This document shows, in pieces, positions 24,710 to 33,919 of a stretch of 64,000 nt of DNA. The stretch comes from Nonomuraea africana (GTDB taxonomy: Bacteria > Actinomycetota > Actinomycetes > Streptosporangiales > Streptosporangiaceae). Location: positions 5,394,001-5,458,000 of the forward strand of contig NZ_JADBEF010000001.1 in assembly GCF_014873535.1 (NCBI RefSeq), written 5' to 3'. Within the stretch, counting starts at the first letter, position 1, and each line of letters starts with the position of its first letter. The notes beneath the pieces are model-generated. The model did no database searches. It saw only the letters and a program-made list of their open reading frames with translations, and was not told where the DNA came from. Position numbers and translations under genes: made by a program.

Positions 24710-25276
24710 ATGCCCGCACACCAATCACAAAGGAATCACGACTTGTCTACTCTTGGACCCATACGCCCAGGTTGGCGGACCAGGGCGGTTCCGGTGGCGG
24801 GCGTGGCCGGTGTTCTCGGCACCGCTGGACTAGGCGTTTTCCTGGCGTTTTCCGGGATTTCCGATGATCGTTCGGAGATTTCCGAGCCGGTGCGGATAAC
24901 CCGGCTTACCCCGATTCCGGAAATATCAACTTCCGTGGAGGCGGCGCTCCTCGGGCCGGCGCCGTCTCGCGACAGCCGCTGGGTCAGGCCGGTGCCCGCG
25001 CCGCCGTACGGGAGGGGGAAGGCGGCGCGTGAGCGCACGGCGGTGCCGCCCGGCAGCGCGGCGACACCGGAGACACCGGACAGCGCGCAGGACAGCGCCG
25101 TGACGGCGGGCAACGCGGGCGACATGGGCAACATGGGAAACACGGTGGCGCCGCGCGGCGGGACCCCGCGCTCGGCCCAGCCGCGGGTGGAGCGCGGGCG
25201 GCCGGACCCGTGCGCGACCTTCAAGGACGTCCGGCGCGACTACTGCTACCAGGTCCTCGACGACCTCACGAGGTGA
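24710..25276 (+). CDS. Hypothetical protein with one membrane segment
   Basis: Protein of 188 residues from the ATG at 24710, which has AGGAG four bases before it; an ATG at 24683 in the same frame is an alternative. One hydrophobic segment (about residues 27-47, VAGVAGVLGTAGLGVFLAF) is followed by a Pro/Arg-rich extracellular part. The C-terminal 40 residues hold two cysteines (DPCATFKDVRRDYCYQVL) and look like a small conserved module. No function known. Its 3' end overlaps the miaB 3' end by 11 bases in convergent orientation. Confidence 0.55.
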   Translation: MPAHQSQRNHDLSTLGPIRPGWRTRAVPVAGVAGVLGTAGLGVFLAFSGISDDRSEISEPVRITRLTPIPEISTSVEAALLGPAPSRDSRWVRPVPAPPYGRGKAARERTAVPPGSAATPETPDSAQDSAVTAGNAGDMGNMGNTVAPRGGTPRSAQPRVERGRPDPCATFKDVRRDYCYQVLDDLTR

Positions 25277-26738
25277 CGGCGCACCCCGAGGGCTCGACGG
25301 GAAGCGGCGCGGGACGGCCGATGGAGGGCATGCCGAGGGAGACGCCCTTCGCCTTCGCCGGAGCGCCCTGGCGGGCCTCCCACGCGTCACCCGCGCGGGT
25401 GCGGCGCAGGCCGAGGGCGCGATCGGCGACCAGGTGGTGCGGAGCGGCGTAGGTGACCTCGACCGTCACCATGTCGCCCGGCCTGGGCGTCTCGTCGCCC
25501 ACCGCGAAGTGCACGAGCCGGTTGTCGGCGGCCCGGCCCGAAAGACGCCTGGTGGCCTCGTCCTTGCGGCCCTCACCTTCGGCGACCAGCACCTCGAGGG
25601 TGCGGCCCACCTGCTTCTTGTTCTCCTCCCACGAGATCTCCTCCTGGAGCGCGACCAGCCGCTCGTAGCGCTCCTGGACGACCTCCTTCGGCACCTGGTC
25701 GGCCATCGTGGCGGCAGGCGTGCCGGGGCGGATGGAGTACTGGAAGGTGAAGGCGTTGGCGAAGCGGCTCTGGCGCACCACGTCGAGCGTGGCCTGGAAG
25801 TCGTCCTCGGTCTCGCCGGGGAAGCCGACGATGATGTCGGTGGAGATGGCCGCGTCGGGCATGGCCGCGCGGACCCGCTCGATGATGCCCAGGTAGCGCT
25901 CGGCCCGGTAGGAGCGGCGCATGGCCTTCAGCACCCTGTCGGAGCCCGACTGGAGCGGCATGTGGAGCTGGTGCATCACGTTGGGCGTCTCGGCCATGGC
26001 GGCGATGACGTCGTCGGTGAAGGCGGCGGGGTGCGGCGAGGTGAAGCGGACGCGCTCGAGGCCCTCGATGTCGCCGCAGGCGCGCAGCAGCTTGCCGAAG
26101 GCCAGCCGGTCGCCGAACTCGACGCCGTAGGTGTTGACGTTCTGCCCGAGCAGCGTGACCTCGAGGACGCCCTGCTGGACCAGCGTCTGGACCTCGGCCA
26201 GCACGTCGCCGGGACGCCTGTCCTTCTCCTTGCCGCGCAGCGAGGGCACGATGCAGAACGTGCAGGTGTTGTTGCAGCCGACCGAGACCGACACCCACGC
26301 CGCGTACGGCGACTCGCGCTTGGTGGGCAGCGTCGAGGGGAAGACCTCGAGCGACTCCTTCAGCTCGACCTGGGCCTCGCCCGCGATGCGGGCCCGCTCC
26401 AGCAGCACGGGAAGCGAGCCGATGTTGTGGGTGCCGAAGACCACGTCGACCCACGGCGCCTTGCGGACGATCTCGCCCTGGTCCTTCTGCGCCAGGCAGC
26501 CGCCGACGGCGATCTGCATGTCGGGGTTCTTCACCTTGGCGGGCCGCAGATGGCCGAGGTTGCCGTAGAGGCGGTTGTCGGCGTTCTCACGGACGGCACA
26601 CGTGTTGAACACGACCACGTCGGCGGTCTCGCCCTCGGGAGCGGGCACGTAGCCGGCGTCCTCCAGCAGGCCCGAGAGCCGCTCGGAGTCGTGCACGTTC
26701 ATCTGGCACCCGTAGGTGCGCACCTGATAGGTCCTCAT
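25266..26738 (-). CDS. miaB: tRNA-2-methylthio-N6-dimethylallyladenosine synthase
   Basis: Radical-SAM methylthiotransferase that adds the 2-methylthio group to i6A37 in tRNA after MiaA. The protein is 490 residues. The N-terminal domain holds the auxiliary cluster cysteines (RTYGCQMNVHDSE, NTCAVRE and GGCLAQ). The radical-SAM motif is SVGCNNTCTFCIVP (CxxxCxxC). A C-terminal TRAM domain ends near VTYAAPHHL, with a roughly 50-residue tail beyond it. The ATG at 26738 has GAGAG upstream and begins at the family start; a GTG at 26768 is less likely. Divergent from gluA. Confidence 0.95.
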   Translation of the reverse strand: MRTYQVRTYGCQMNVHDSERLSGLLEDAGYVPAPEGETADVVVFNTCAVRENADNRLYGNLGHLRPAKVKNPDMQIAVGGCLAQKDQGEIVRKAPWVDVVFGTHNIGSLPVLLERARIAGEAQVELKESLEVFPSTLPTKRESPYAAWVSVSVGCNNTCTFCIVPSLRGKEKDRRPGDVLAEVQTLVQQGVLEVTLLGQNVNTYGVEFGDRLAFGKLLRACGDIEGLERVRFTSPHPAAFTDDVIAAMAETPNVMHQLHMPLQSGSDRVLKAMRRSYRAERYLGIIERVRAAMPDAAISTDIIVGFPGETEDDFQATLDVVRQSRFANAFTFQYSIRPGTPAATMADQVPKEVVQERYERLVALQEEISWEENKKQVGRTLEVLVAEGEGRKDEATRRLSGRAADNRLVHFAVGDETPRPGDMVTVEVTYAAPHHLVADRALGLRRTRAGDAWEARQGAPAKAKGVSLGMPSIGRPAPLPVEPSGCAVTS

Positions 26739-26861
26739 GGCACTCTCAAGGGTAGGCGTCCCTCGCAACGCTTGCGACCGAGAGTAAAATGAGGCTGCCG
26801 TGATCGGATCGGTACCACCTGGTTAGTGACCGGTGCATCTGGCCCCTCTACGTTGTCATCC

Positions 26862-27611
26862 ATGACGGACCACTCGACTCCGCTGGTCAAGCTGGAGAAC
26901 GTCAACAAGCACTTCGGGGCGTTGCACGTTCTGAAGGACATCAACATGACCGTGTCCAGGGGCGAGGTCTTGGTCGTGATCGGCCCTTCGGGAGGTGGCA
27001 AGTCCACCCTGTGCAGGGCGATCAACCGCTTGGAGACCATCGACAGCGGCCAGATCGTCTTCGACGGCAGGCCACTGCCCGCCGAGGGCAAGACGCTGGC
27101 CGCGCTGCGCTCCGAGGTCGGCATGGTCTTCCAGTCCTTCAACCTCTTCGCGCACAAGACCATCCGCGAGAACGTGACGCTGGGCCCGGTCAAGGTGCGG
27201 GGCATCGCGAGGGACAAGGCCAACGCGCGCGCGATGGAGCTGCTCGAACGCGTGGGCATCGCCGCGCAGGCGGACAAGTACCCCGCTCAGTTGTCCGGCG
27301 GCCAGCAGCAGCGCGTCGCGATCGCCAGGGCGCTCGCGATGGACCCGAAGATGATCCTCTTCGACGAGCCCACCTCCGCTCTCGACCCCGAGATGGTTCA
27401 GGAGGTGCTCGACGTCATGGTGGCCCTTGCTCGTGACGGGATGACCATGGTGGTCGTCACGCACGAGATGGGCTTCGCCCGCAAGGCGGCCAACAGGGTG
27501 GTGTTCATGGCCGAGGGTCAGATCGTCGAGGAGAACACCCCTGACGAGTTCTTCACCAACGCCCGCACCGAACGGGCCAAGGATTTCCTGTCCAAGATTC
27601 TCACGCACTAG
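26862..27611 (+). CDS. gluA: Glutamate ABC transporter ATP-binding protein
   Basis: Cytosolic ATPase of a polar amino acid importer, 249 residues. Walker A GPSGGGKST, Q-loop VFQSFNLF, signature LSGGQQQR, Walker B ILFDEP and switch His in VVVTHEMGF are all present. The PAAT-family context and gluB/C/D downstream support glutamate uptake, as in the gluABCD operon of Corynebacterium and Streptomyces. The ATG at 26862 has no strong ribosome binding site; an in-frame GTG at 26826 is an alternative. It is 14 bases before gluB. Confidence 0.9.
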   Translation: MTDHSTPLVKLENVNKHFGALHVLKDINMTVSRGEVLVVIGPSGGGKSTLCRAINRLETIDSGQIVFDGRPLPAEGKTLAALRSEVGMVFQSFNLFAHKTIRENVTLGPVKVRGIARDKANARAMELLERVGIAAQADKYPAQLSGGQQQRVAIARALAMDPKMILFDEPTSALDPEMVQEVLDVMVALARDGMTMVVVTHEMGFARKAANRVVFMAEGQIVEENTPDEFFTNARTERAKDFLSKILTH

Positions 27612-27625
27612 AAGAGGTGTCACAC

Positions 27626-28501
27626 ATGCGAATCCAACGTGCGGGAGCCGCTCTCGCGGCCGCCGGCGTCCTGGTAGGCAGCCTGGCGGCCTGCGGCGGC
27701 GGCAGTGAGCAGACCTACGCCAGCGTGGTCGAGAAGGCGCAGGGTGGCGGCACCGTCGTGGTCGGCACCAAGTGGGACCAGCCCAGCCTGGGCCTGAAGA
27801 AGGGCGCGGAGCCCGAGGGCTTCGACGTTGACGTGGCCAAGGCCGTGCTCAAGGAGATGGCCGGCGGCAAGGATGTCAAGATCGAATGGAAGGAGTCCGC
27901 CTCCTCCAATCGTGAACCCTTCCTGGCCAACGGCACGGTCGACATCATCTTCGCCACCTACTCCATCACTGACGAGCGCAAGCAGAAGGTGACCTTCGGC
28001 GGGCCTTACATCGTCGCCCACCAGGATGTGATGACGCGCGGTGACGACACCTCGATCAACGCGCCGACGGACCTGAAGGGCAAGAAGATCTGCAAGGCGT
28101 CCGGCTCGAACTCCTACAAGCGGATCACCGACCCGCCGCCGGACGGCAAGCTCGACATCGACGCCACGCCCGTCGACGCCGCCAACTACTCCGAGTGCAT
28201 CCAGAAGCTGCAGGGCAGCAACCTTGACGCGGTGACCACCGACGACCTGATCCTGGCGGGCTTCGCCAAGCAGGCGGCGGCCTCCGGCGGCAAGTTCAAG
28301 GTCCTGGGCCAGGGCTTCACCGACGAGAAGTACGGCATCGGCCTGAAGAAGGGCGACACCAAGACCTGCGAGGCGGCCAACGCGGCCGTGGCCAAGCTCT
28401 GGCAGAACGGCACCATGAAGCAGCTGTTCGACAAGTGGTTCGGCGGCATTCAGGGGCTCAAGCTGGCGGACAGCGCGCCGCCTGCCGAGGGTTGCGCCTA
28501 G
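27626..28501 (+). CDS. gluB: Glutamate-binding lipoprotein
   Basis: Extracellular solute-binding lipoprotein of the importer, 291 residues. The signal peptide ends at lipobox SLAAC (Cys about residue 23). The mature protein has the SBP family 3 fold with GFDVDVAKAVLKEM, TYSITDERKQKVTFGGPY and the CxxC-like pair KKICKASGSNSYKRI and SECIQKLQ, typical of actinobacterial GluB. AGAAGAGGTG precedes the ATG. A strong hairpin follows the gene, which would favour expression of the binding protein over the permeases. Confidence 0.9.
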   Translation: MRIQRAGAALAAAGVLVGSLAACGGGSEQTYASVVEKAQGGGTVVVGTKWDQPSLGLKKGAEPEGFDVDVAKAVLKEMAGGKDVKIEWKESASSNREPFLANGTVDIIFATYSITDERKQKVTFGGPYIVAHQDVMTRGDDTSINAPTDLKGKKICKASGSNSYKRITDPPPDGKLDIDATPVDAANYSECIQKLQGSNLDAVTTDDLILAGFAKQAAASGGKFKVLGQGFTDEKYGIGLKKGDTKTCEAANAAVAKLWQNGTMKQLFDKWFGGIQGLKLADSAPPAEGCA

Positions 28502-28512
28502 GAAGACACGAC

Positions 28513-28538
28513 GCGGCGGCCGGTGACCCGGCCGCCGC
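28513..28538 (+). terminator. Perfect 11-bp hairpin between gluB and gluC
   Basis: GCGGCGGCCGG (28513-28523) pairs with 28528-28538 across a TGAC loop. It is followed by TGTCAT, not a long T-run. It sits in the 60-base gap between two genes of one operon. It probably acts as a partial terminator or a 3' stabiliser of gluAB mRNA. Confidence 0.65.
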
Positions 28539-28561
28539 TGTCATATCGACGGTGGAGCACG

Positions 28562-29230
28562 ATGGACGAACTTATTACATACGGCCCTCAGCTGCTCGAG
28601 GGTTTCCTGGAGAACATCAAGCTCTCCCTCGTGGCCGGGGTGTTCGCACTCATCGTCGGCACACTGCTGGTGGCGATGCGCGTCTCGCCGACCCCCGTGC
28701 TGCGCGCGGCGGGCACGGTCTACGTCAACGTCGTACGGAACACGCCGCTGACGCTGGTGCTGGCCTTTTCCGCGCTGGGCCTGAGCGACACGCTCGGACT
28801 GGTCTTCTCCGATGTGCCGCGCACCAACTCGTTCTGGCTCGTGTCGCTGGGCCTGGGCGCCTACACCGCGGCCTTCGTCTGCGAGGCGCTGCGGGCCGGC
28901 ATCAACACTGTGCCCACCGGGCAGGCCGAGGCGGCCAGGGCGATCGGGCTGACGTTCTTCCAGTCGCTCACGCTGATCATCCTGCCGCAGGCCTTCCGCG
29001 CGGTGGTGGCCCCGCTGGGCAGCGTGATGATCGCGATGATCAAGAACACCACGGTCGCCACGGCGGGCGGGCTCCTCACCGAGTCCGCGGCGAACATGAA
29101 GGAGATCTTTGACACCACCGGTGCCTCGATCCCGATCTTCCTGGGCATCGTGGCGGGCTTCATGATCCTGACCATGCCCATCGGCTTCTTCACTGGCTGG
29201 CTCTCCCAGCGCTTGGCGGTGGTTCGATGA
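28562..29230 (+). CDS. gluC: Glutamate ABC transporter permease
   Basis: Inner-membrane permease of 222 residues with about five transmembrane segments (HisM/PAAT type). The EAA loop is EAARAIGLTFFQSLTLIILPQA. The ATG at 28562 has GGTGGAG upstream. The last codon overlaps the gluD start by 4 bases (ATGA), implying equal synthesis of the two permease subunits. Confidence 0.9.
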   Translation: MDELITYGPQLLEGFLENIKLSLVAGVFALIVGTLLVAMRVSPTPVLRAAGTVYVNVVRNTPLTLVLAFSALGLSDTLGLVFSDVPRTNSFWLVSLGLGAYTAAFVCEALRAGINTVPTGQAEAARAIGLTFFQSLTLIILPQAFRAVVAPLGSVMIAMIKNTTVATAGGLLTESAANMKEIFDTTGASIPIFLGIVAGFMILTMPIGFFTGWLSQRLAVVR

Positions 29231-30141
29231 GCACCTCGGTCCTGTTCGACACCCCTGGCCCGCGCGCCAGAGTCCGCAACGCGGTACTGACCGTCCTGGG
29301 CGTGGCGCTGGTCGCGACGGTCGTCTACCTCATCTACGCGGGCTTCGACGCCAAGAGCCAGTGGGACGGCCGCATCTGGGAGCCCTTCCTCAAGTACGAG
29401 ACCTGGGACTTCTACATCATCCCCGGCCTGCTGGGGACGCTGAGGGCCGCCGCGGTCGCCGCGGTTCTCGCGCTGGTCTTCGGCGCGGTGTTCGGCCTGG
29501 CGAGACTCTCCGACCACCGCTGGATCAGGATCCCGGCAGGAGCGGTCGTCGAGATCTTCCGCAGCATCCCGTTGCTGCTGCTGATCTTCTTCATCTTCTA
29601 CCTGGCGCCTTCCCTCTTCGGCGGCGGCGACTACGCATTCATCGCCCTGGTCACCGCGCTCATGCTCTACAACGGCTCGGTGCTGGCCGAGGTGGTCAGG
29701 GCGGGCGTGCGCGCCGTGCCGAAGGGGCAGTCGGAGGCGGCGTACTCCATCGGCATGCGCAAGAACCAGGTGATGCGGCTGGTGCTGCTGCCGCAGGCGG
29801 TCACCGCCATGATGCCGGCGATCGTCAGCCAGCTCGTGGTCCTGCTCAAGGACACCGCGCTCGGCTACATCATCGCCTACGTCGACCTGCTCAACACCGG
29901 CTTCAAGATCCTGCCCGCGGTCTTCTTCGGCTCGCTGATCCCGGCCGCGATCGTTATCGGCATCATCTACATCGGTCTCAACATGGCGCTGAGCGCTCTG
30001 GCCAACTGGCTGGAGAAGCGCAGCAGGCGCAGCCGCAAGACCGCGGCTCCGCCTGTCGTCCCGCCAGGCGCGTCGGTTCTCGGCGTCGGCCCAGGCGCGG
30101 GTGGCGGCGCGGGAGCCGAAGCCGTGGCGACGATGGAGTAA
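29227..30141 (+). CDS. gluD: Glutamate ABC transporter permease
   Basis: Second permease subunit, 304 residues, with a longer N-terminal part (first transmembrane segment near residues 20-40) and a C-terminal Pro/Gly/Ala tail, as in other GluD proteins. The EAA loop is EAAYSIGMRKNQVMRLVLLPQA. Start overlaps the gluC stop. It forms the membrane heterodimer with gluC, driven by gluA. The S9 peptidase gene begins 38 bases downstream and may be co-transcribed. Confidence 0.9.
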   Translation: MSTSVLFDTPGPRARVRNAVLTVLGVALVATVVYLIYAGFDAKSQWDGRIWEPFLKYETWDFYIIPGLLGTLRAAAVAAVLALVFGAVFGLARLSDHRWIRIPAGAVVEIFRSIPLLLLIFFIFYLAPSLFGGGDYAFIALVTALMLYNGSVLAEVVRAGVRAVPKGQSEAAYSIGMRKNQVMRLVLLPQAVTAMMPAIVSQLVVLLKDTALGYIIAYVDLLNTGFKILPAVFFGSLIPAAIVIGIIYIGLNMALSALANWLEKRSRRSRKTAAPPVVPPGASVLGVGPGAGGGAGAEAVATME

Positions 30142-30179
30142 GGGCCACGGGAGGCACGGTTTTCGGGCAGGATGCCGCT

Positions 30180-32009
30180 ATGCCTCTCTGGCCTTCTCCC
30201 ATCTCCACCACCGATGTCGCGAGCTCGGGTCTGCGCCTGGCCTGGCCCACCGTCGTGGGCGACGAGGTCTGGTGGACCGAGGACCGGCCCGACGAGGGCG
30301 GCCGCACCACCATCGTGCACCGGGCCGCCGACGGCACCCGCACCCAGGTGCTGCCCGCCCCGTGGAACGCCCGCTCCAGGGTCCATGAGTACGGCGGGCA
30401 GCCCTATCTCGTCACCCCCCGTGGCGTGGTCTTCGTCAACTTCGCCGACCAGCGCCTCTACCTGGTCACCTCCGGCGAACCCGAGCCGCTGACCCCCGAC
30501 GACGGCTCCCGCTACGCCGACCTGCACCTGGGCCGAGACCATCTGTGGTGCGTGCGCGAACGCCACGACGGCAAGGTCACCCGCGCCATCGTCTCGATCC
30601 CCCTCGACGGCGGCGAGCCGCGCGAGCTGGTGACCGGCAGCGACTTCTACGCCTTCCCCACCCTCTCCCCCGACGGCCTGCACCTGGCCTACATCTGCTG
30701 GAACCACCCGCGCATGCCGTGGAACGGCACCGAGCTGCGCATCACCCGCCTGTCCGACGGCAACTCCTGGACGGTCAAGGGCGGCTCCACCGAGTCGGTC
30801 CTCGCGCCGCAGTGGCGCGACGACAGCCACCTCTACCTGATCTCCGACTGGTCGGGCTGGTGGAACCTCTACCAGATCGGCATCTACGGCACCTCCTCCC
30901 AGGCGCTTCACCCCGCCGAGGAGGAGTTCGCCTGGCCGCTCTGGCAGCTGGGCGGCCGGCCGTACGTCGTGCTGGCCGACGGCCGGCTCGCGGTCCTGCA
31001 CGGCCAGGGCGACCTGCGCCTCGGCCTCCTCGATCCCGGCACGGGCGAGCTGCGCGACCTCGATGTGCCGTACTCGGGGTGGGACCCGGCCCTGTCCGCC
31101 GACGGCACGACCCTGGTCGGGGTGGCGTACGGCGCGGCGATCCCCCGCTCGATCACCAGGCTCGACACGGTGACCGGCAGGGTCGAAGGACTGCGGCGCG
31201 ACATCGGCGAACTGCCCGACGTGGCCTACCTGCCGTCGGCTCGGCCCGTGGAGTTCCTCAGCAGGTTCGGCCGGCACGTGCACGCGTTCCTCTACCCGCC
31301 CGCCAATCCCGAGGTCGCGGCCGAGGGGCCCGTGCCGTACGTGGTGTTCGTGCACGGCGGGCCCACCGGGCACAGCACCTCGGCGCTCGACCTGGAGAAG
31401 GCGTTCTTCACCTCGCGCGGCATCGGCGTGATCGACGTCAACTACGGCGGCTCCACCGGCTACGGCAGGGCCTACCGCGACCGGCTGCGCGGCCAGTGGG
31501 GCGTCGTCGACGTCGAGGACACGATCGCCGCCGCCGAATGGCTGGCCGCCGAGGGCCTGGCCGACCCGGCGCGCATCGCGGTCAGGGGCGGCAGCGCCGG
31601 CGGCTGGACGGTGATGGCCGCGTGCTGCAGGTCTTCCGTGTTCGCGGGCGGGGTCTCCTACTACGGGGTCAGCGCGCTCGCGCCGCTCAACGCGACGACC
31701 CACGACTTCGAGTCGCGCTACACCGAGTGGCTGGTCGGCCCCGAGGACCCGGCCCTCTACGCCAGCCGCGAGCCGCTCGCCCTGGCCGACGGCGTGACCT
31801 GCCCGATGCTGCTGCTCCAGGGGCTGGACGACCCGGTGGTACCGCCTGCGCAGTCGTCGGCTTTCGCGGACGCGCTGTCGGAACGCGGGGTCCCGTGCAC
31901 GTACCTGTCCTTCGAGGGGGAGTCACACGGCTTCCGTCGCATGGAGACGAGAACCGCTGCCCTGGCCGCCGAACTGGCCTTCTACCAGCAGATCTTCGAA
32001 CTGTACTGA
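30180..32009 (+). CDS. S9 family peptidase (prolyl oligopeptidase type)
   Basis: Cytosolic serine peptidase of 609 residues without signal peptide. Residues about 1-350 form a beta-propeller with repeats such as FYAFPTLSPDGLHLAYICW. Residues about 370-609 are an alpha/beta hydrolase. The catalytic triad is visible: Ser472 in GGSAGGW, Asp551 in GLDDPVVPP and His583 in GESHGF. The GGSTGYG motif near residue 425 is typical of acylaminoacyl/dipeptidyl peptidases. Substrates are probably short peptides; the neighbouring amino acid importer may be coincidental. The ATG at 30180 has GGGCAGGA upstream. Confidence 0.9.
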   Translation: MPLWPSPISTTDVASSGLRLAWPTVVGDEVWWTEDRPDEGGRTTIVHRAADGTRTQVLPAPWNARSRVHEYGGQPYLVTPRGVVFVNFADQRLYLVTSGEPEPLTPDDGSRYADLHLGRDHLWCVRERHDGKVTRAIVSIPLDGGEPRELVTGSDFYAFPTLSPDGLHLAYICWNHPRMPWNGTELRITRLSDGNSWTVKGGSTESVLAPQWRDDSHLYLISDWSGWWNLYQIGIYGTSSQALHPAEEEFAWPLWQLGGRPYVVLADGRLAVLHGQGDLRLGLLDPGTGELRDLDVPYSGWDPALSADGTTLVGVAYGAAIPRSITRLDTVTGRVEGLRRDIGELPDVAYLPSARPVEFLSRFGRHVHAFLYPPANPEVAAEGPVPYVVFVHGGPTGHSTSALDLEKAFFTSRGIGVIDVNYGGSTGYGRAYRDRLRGQWGVVDVEDTIAAAEWLAAEGLADPARIAVRGGSAGGWTVMAACCRSSVFAGGVSYYGVSALAPLNATTHDFESRYTEWLVGPEDPALYASREPLALADGVTCPMLLLQGLDDPVVPPAQSSAFADALSERGVPCTYLSFEGESHGFRRMETRTAALAAELAFYQQIFELY

Positions 32010-32012
32010 GCT

Positions 32013-32164
32013 CGGCCAGCGGTTCGGCAGAACCCGGCGGAATGTATCGGGCGAGCTGACCACGGCCGGGGGTTTTCGAAGGACCCGGCGGAGTGGGGTG
32101 AGCGAGCTGACCACGGCCGGTCTGCCGCGAACCTCGGCCGGCGGTTTTCGAAGAACCCGGCCGA
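32013..32164. repeat. Three-copy intergenic repeat
   Basis: A unit of about 30 bases beginning CGGCCGGCGGTTTTCGAA and ending AACCCGGCGGA occurs at 32013-32041, 32063-32092 and 32135-32164. A second shared element, GCGAGCTGACCACGGCCGG, occurs at 32051-32069 and 32102-32120. The repeats fill the gap between convergent S9 peptidase and rny genes. They look like an interspersed extragenic repeat family that may occur elsewhere in the genome. Confidence 0.7.
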
Positions 32165-32281
32165 CATGCCTGACGTAACGGCGGGGACCGAAGTCCCGCT
32201 GGAGTGGCGTGGCAGGACAGACGGGCACCGGTGACCCCGGTGGCCTTTCGTGGGCTGTGCCGTACAGGATGAAGAAAGGAT

Positions 32282-33919
32282 CTAGCGGGCGAACTCTGTC
32301 GCGCGGGATTCGCGGACGACGGTGATGCGGATCTGGCCCGGGTAGGTGAGCTCCTCCTCCACCTGCTTGGCCACGTCGCGCGCGATCACCTGTGCCTGGA
32401 TGTCGTCGATGGCGTCGGGCTTCACCATGACGCGGATCTCGCGCCCCGCCTGCATCGCGAAGACCTTCTCGACGCCCTCGTAGGAGGTGGCGATCTCCTC
32501 CAGTCGCTCCAGCCGTTTCACGTAGGCCTCCAGCGACTCGCGCCGCGCGCCCGGCCTCGAGCCGCTGATCGCGTCGGCCGCCTGGGTGAGCACGGCCTCC
32601 ACGGTCCGCACCTCGACCTCGTTGTGGTGCGCCTCGATCGCGTGCACGACGTCCTCGTGTTCGCCGTAGCGCCTGGCGATCTCCGCGCCGATCAGCGCGT
32701 GGCTGCCCTCGACCTCGTGCGTCAGCGCCTTGCCGATGTCGTGCAGCAGCGCGCACCGCTTCATCAGCGGCTGGCTCATCTTGAGCTCCGCCGCCATGAT
32801 CCCGGCGATGTGCGCGGACTCGATGAGGTGCTTCAGCACGTTCTGCCCGTAGCTGGTGCGATACCTCAGCTGTCCGAGCAGCAGCGTCAGCTCCGGGTGC
32901 ATGTCCGTGATGCCGAGTTCCACCAGCGCGTCCTCGCCCGCCCGCGCGCACAGATCCTGCACCTCGGTCCGGCTGCGGTCGTAGGCCTCCTCGATGCGCT
33001 GGGGGTGGATGCGCCCGTCCAGCACGAGCTTCTCCAGCGTGAGCCGCGCGGTCTCCCTGCGCACCGGGTCGAAACAGGACAGCAGCACCGCCTCGGGCGT
33101 GTCATCGATGATCAGGTTGACGCCCGTCGTCGACTCGAACGCCCTGATGTTGCGTCCCTCACGACCGATGATCCGGCCCTTCATCTCGTCGCCGGGCAGA
33201 TGCAGCACGCTCACCACGGACTCGGCGGTCTGCTCCGCCGCGATGCGCTGCACGGCCAGCGTCACGATCTTGGTGGCCCGCTTCTCGCCCTCCTTGCGGG
33301 CGGCGCCCTCGATCTCCCTGACGATCAGCGCCGCCTCACGCTTGGCCTGGTTCTCGATCTCCCTGACGAGCTCGTTCTTCGCCTGCTCGGCGGTCAGCCC
33401 CGACACCCGTTCGAGTATCGCCCTGCGCTCGCTCTCGACCTGCAGCAACTCCTCGCGCCTGTCGGCCAGCTCCGTCTCGGTCTCGGCCAGCTTCCTGCCG
33501 CGTTCGACCTGCCTGCGGGACTCCTCGTCGAGACGCTGCTCTCGCTCGGCCAGCCGGCTCTCCCTGCGTTCGAGGTCGGCGCGCAGCTCCTTGAGCTCGT
33601 TCTTGAGGATGCGGCTCTCTTCCTCGACCTCCTTGCGCATCTGCGCGGCAGTTTCGGCGGCCAACTCCGACCTGCGCAGGATCTCACCGGCGTCCGACTG
33701 CGCCTTGTCCCTGATCAGTACGGCTTCGCGGCGCGCCTCCTCCAACTCACCGTGCACCTCGGCAAGCTGATCGGCAGAGGGCTGGACGGCGGGAGAGGGC
33801 TGGGCGGCGGGCGACGGCGCCAGCGCGGCGGTTCGGCGCAGCAGTATGACAAACGCGACGATCATCACGCATGCCAGCAGGAGCACTGCCACCGCCAGCA
33901 CCACGACAGGCGTCTCCAT
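32282..33919 (-). CDS. rny: Ribonuclease Y
   Basis: Membrane-anchored endoribonuclease that initiates mRNA decay. The protein is 545 residues: N-terminal transmembrane helix (about residues 5-28), a long coiled coil (about 50-215, rich in Glu, Arg and Leu), a KH domain with GRIIGREGRNIRAFE, and an HD domain with LLHDIGKAL and EAHHNEVE. All landmarks of the family are intact. In Streptomyces relatives rny lies close to recA-recX; here about 8 kb of other genes separate them. The ATG at 33919 is used. Confidence 0.95.
   Translation of the reverse strand: METPVVVLAVAVLLLACVMIVAFVILLRRTAALAPSPAAQPSPAVQPSADQLAEVHGELEEARREAVLIRDKAQSDAGEILRRSELAAETAAQMRKEVEEESRILKNELKELRADLERRESRLAEREQRLDEESRRQVERGRKLAETETELADRREELLQVESERRAILERVSGLTAEQAKNELVREIENQAKREAALIVREIEGAARKEGEKRATKIVTLAVQRIAAEQTAESVVSVLHLPGDEMKGRIIGREGRNIRAFESTTGVNLIIDDTPEAVLLSCFDPVRRETARLTLEKLVLDGRIHPQRIEEAYDRSRTEVQDLCARAGEDALVELGITDMHPELTLLLGQLRYRTSYGQNVLKHLIESAHIAGIMAAELKMSQPLMKRCALLHDIGKALTHEVEGSHALIGAEIARRYGEHEDVVHAIEAHHNEVEVRTVEAVLTQAADAISGSRPGARRESLEAYVKRLERLEEIATSYEGVEKVFAMQAGREIRVMVKPDAIDDIQAQVIARDVAKQVEEELTYPGQIRITVVRESRATEFAR

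Noticed and set aside
31923..32951. Minus-strand frame with repeated RRVLRKPP-like peptides
   Set aside because: The peptide repeat is the translation of the intergenic repeat at 32013-32164 joined to an rny shadow frame.
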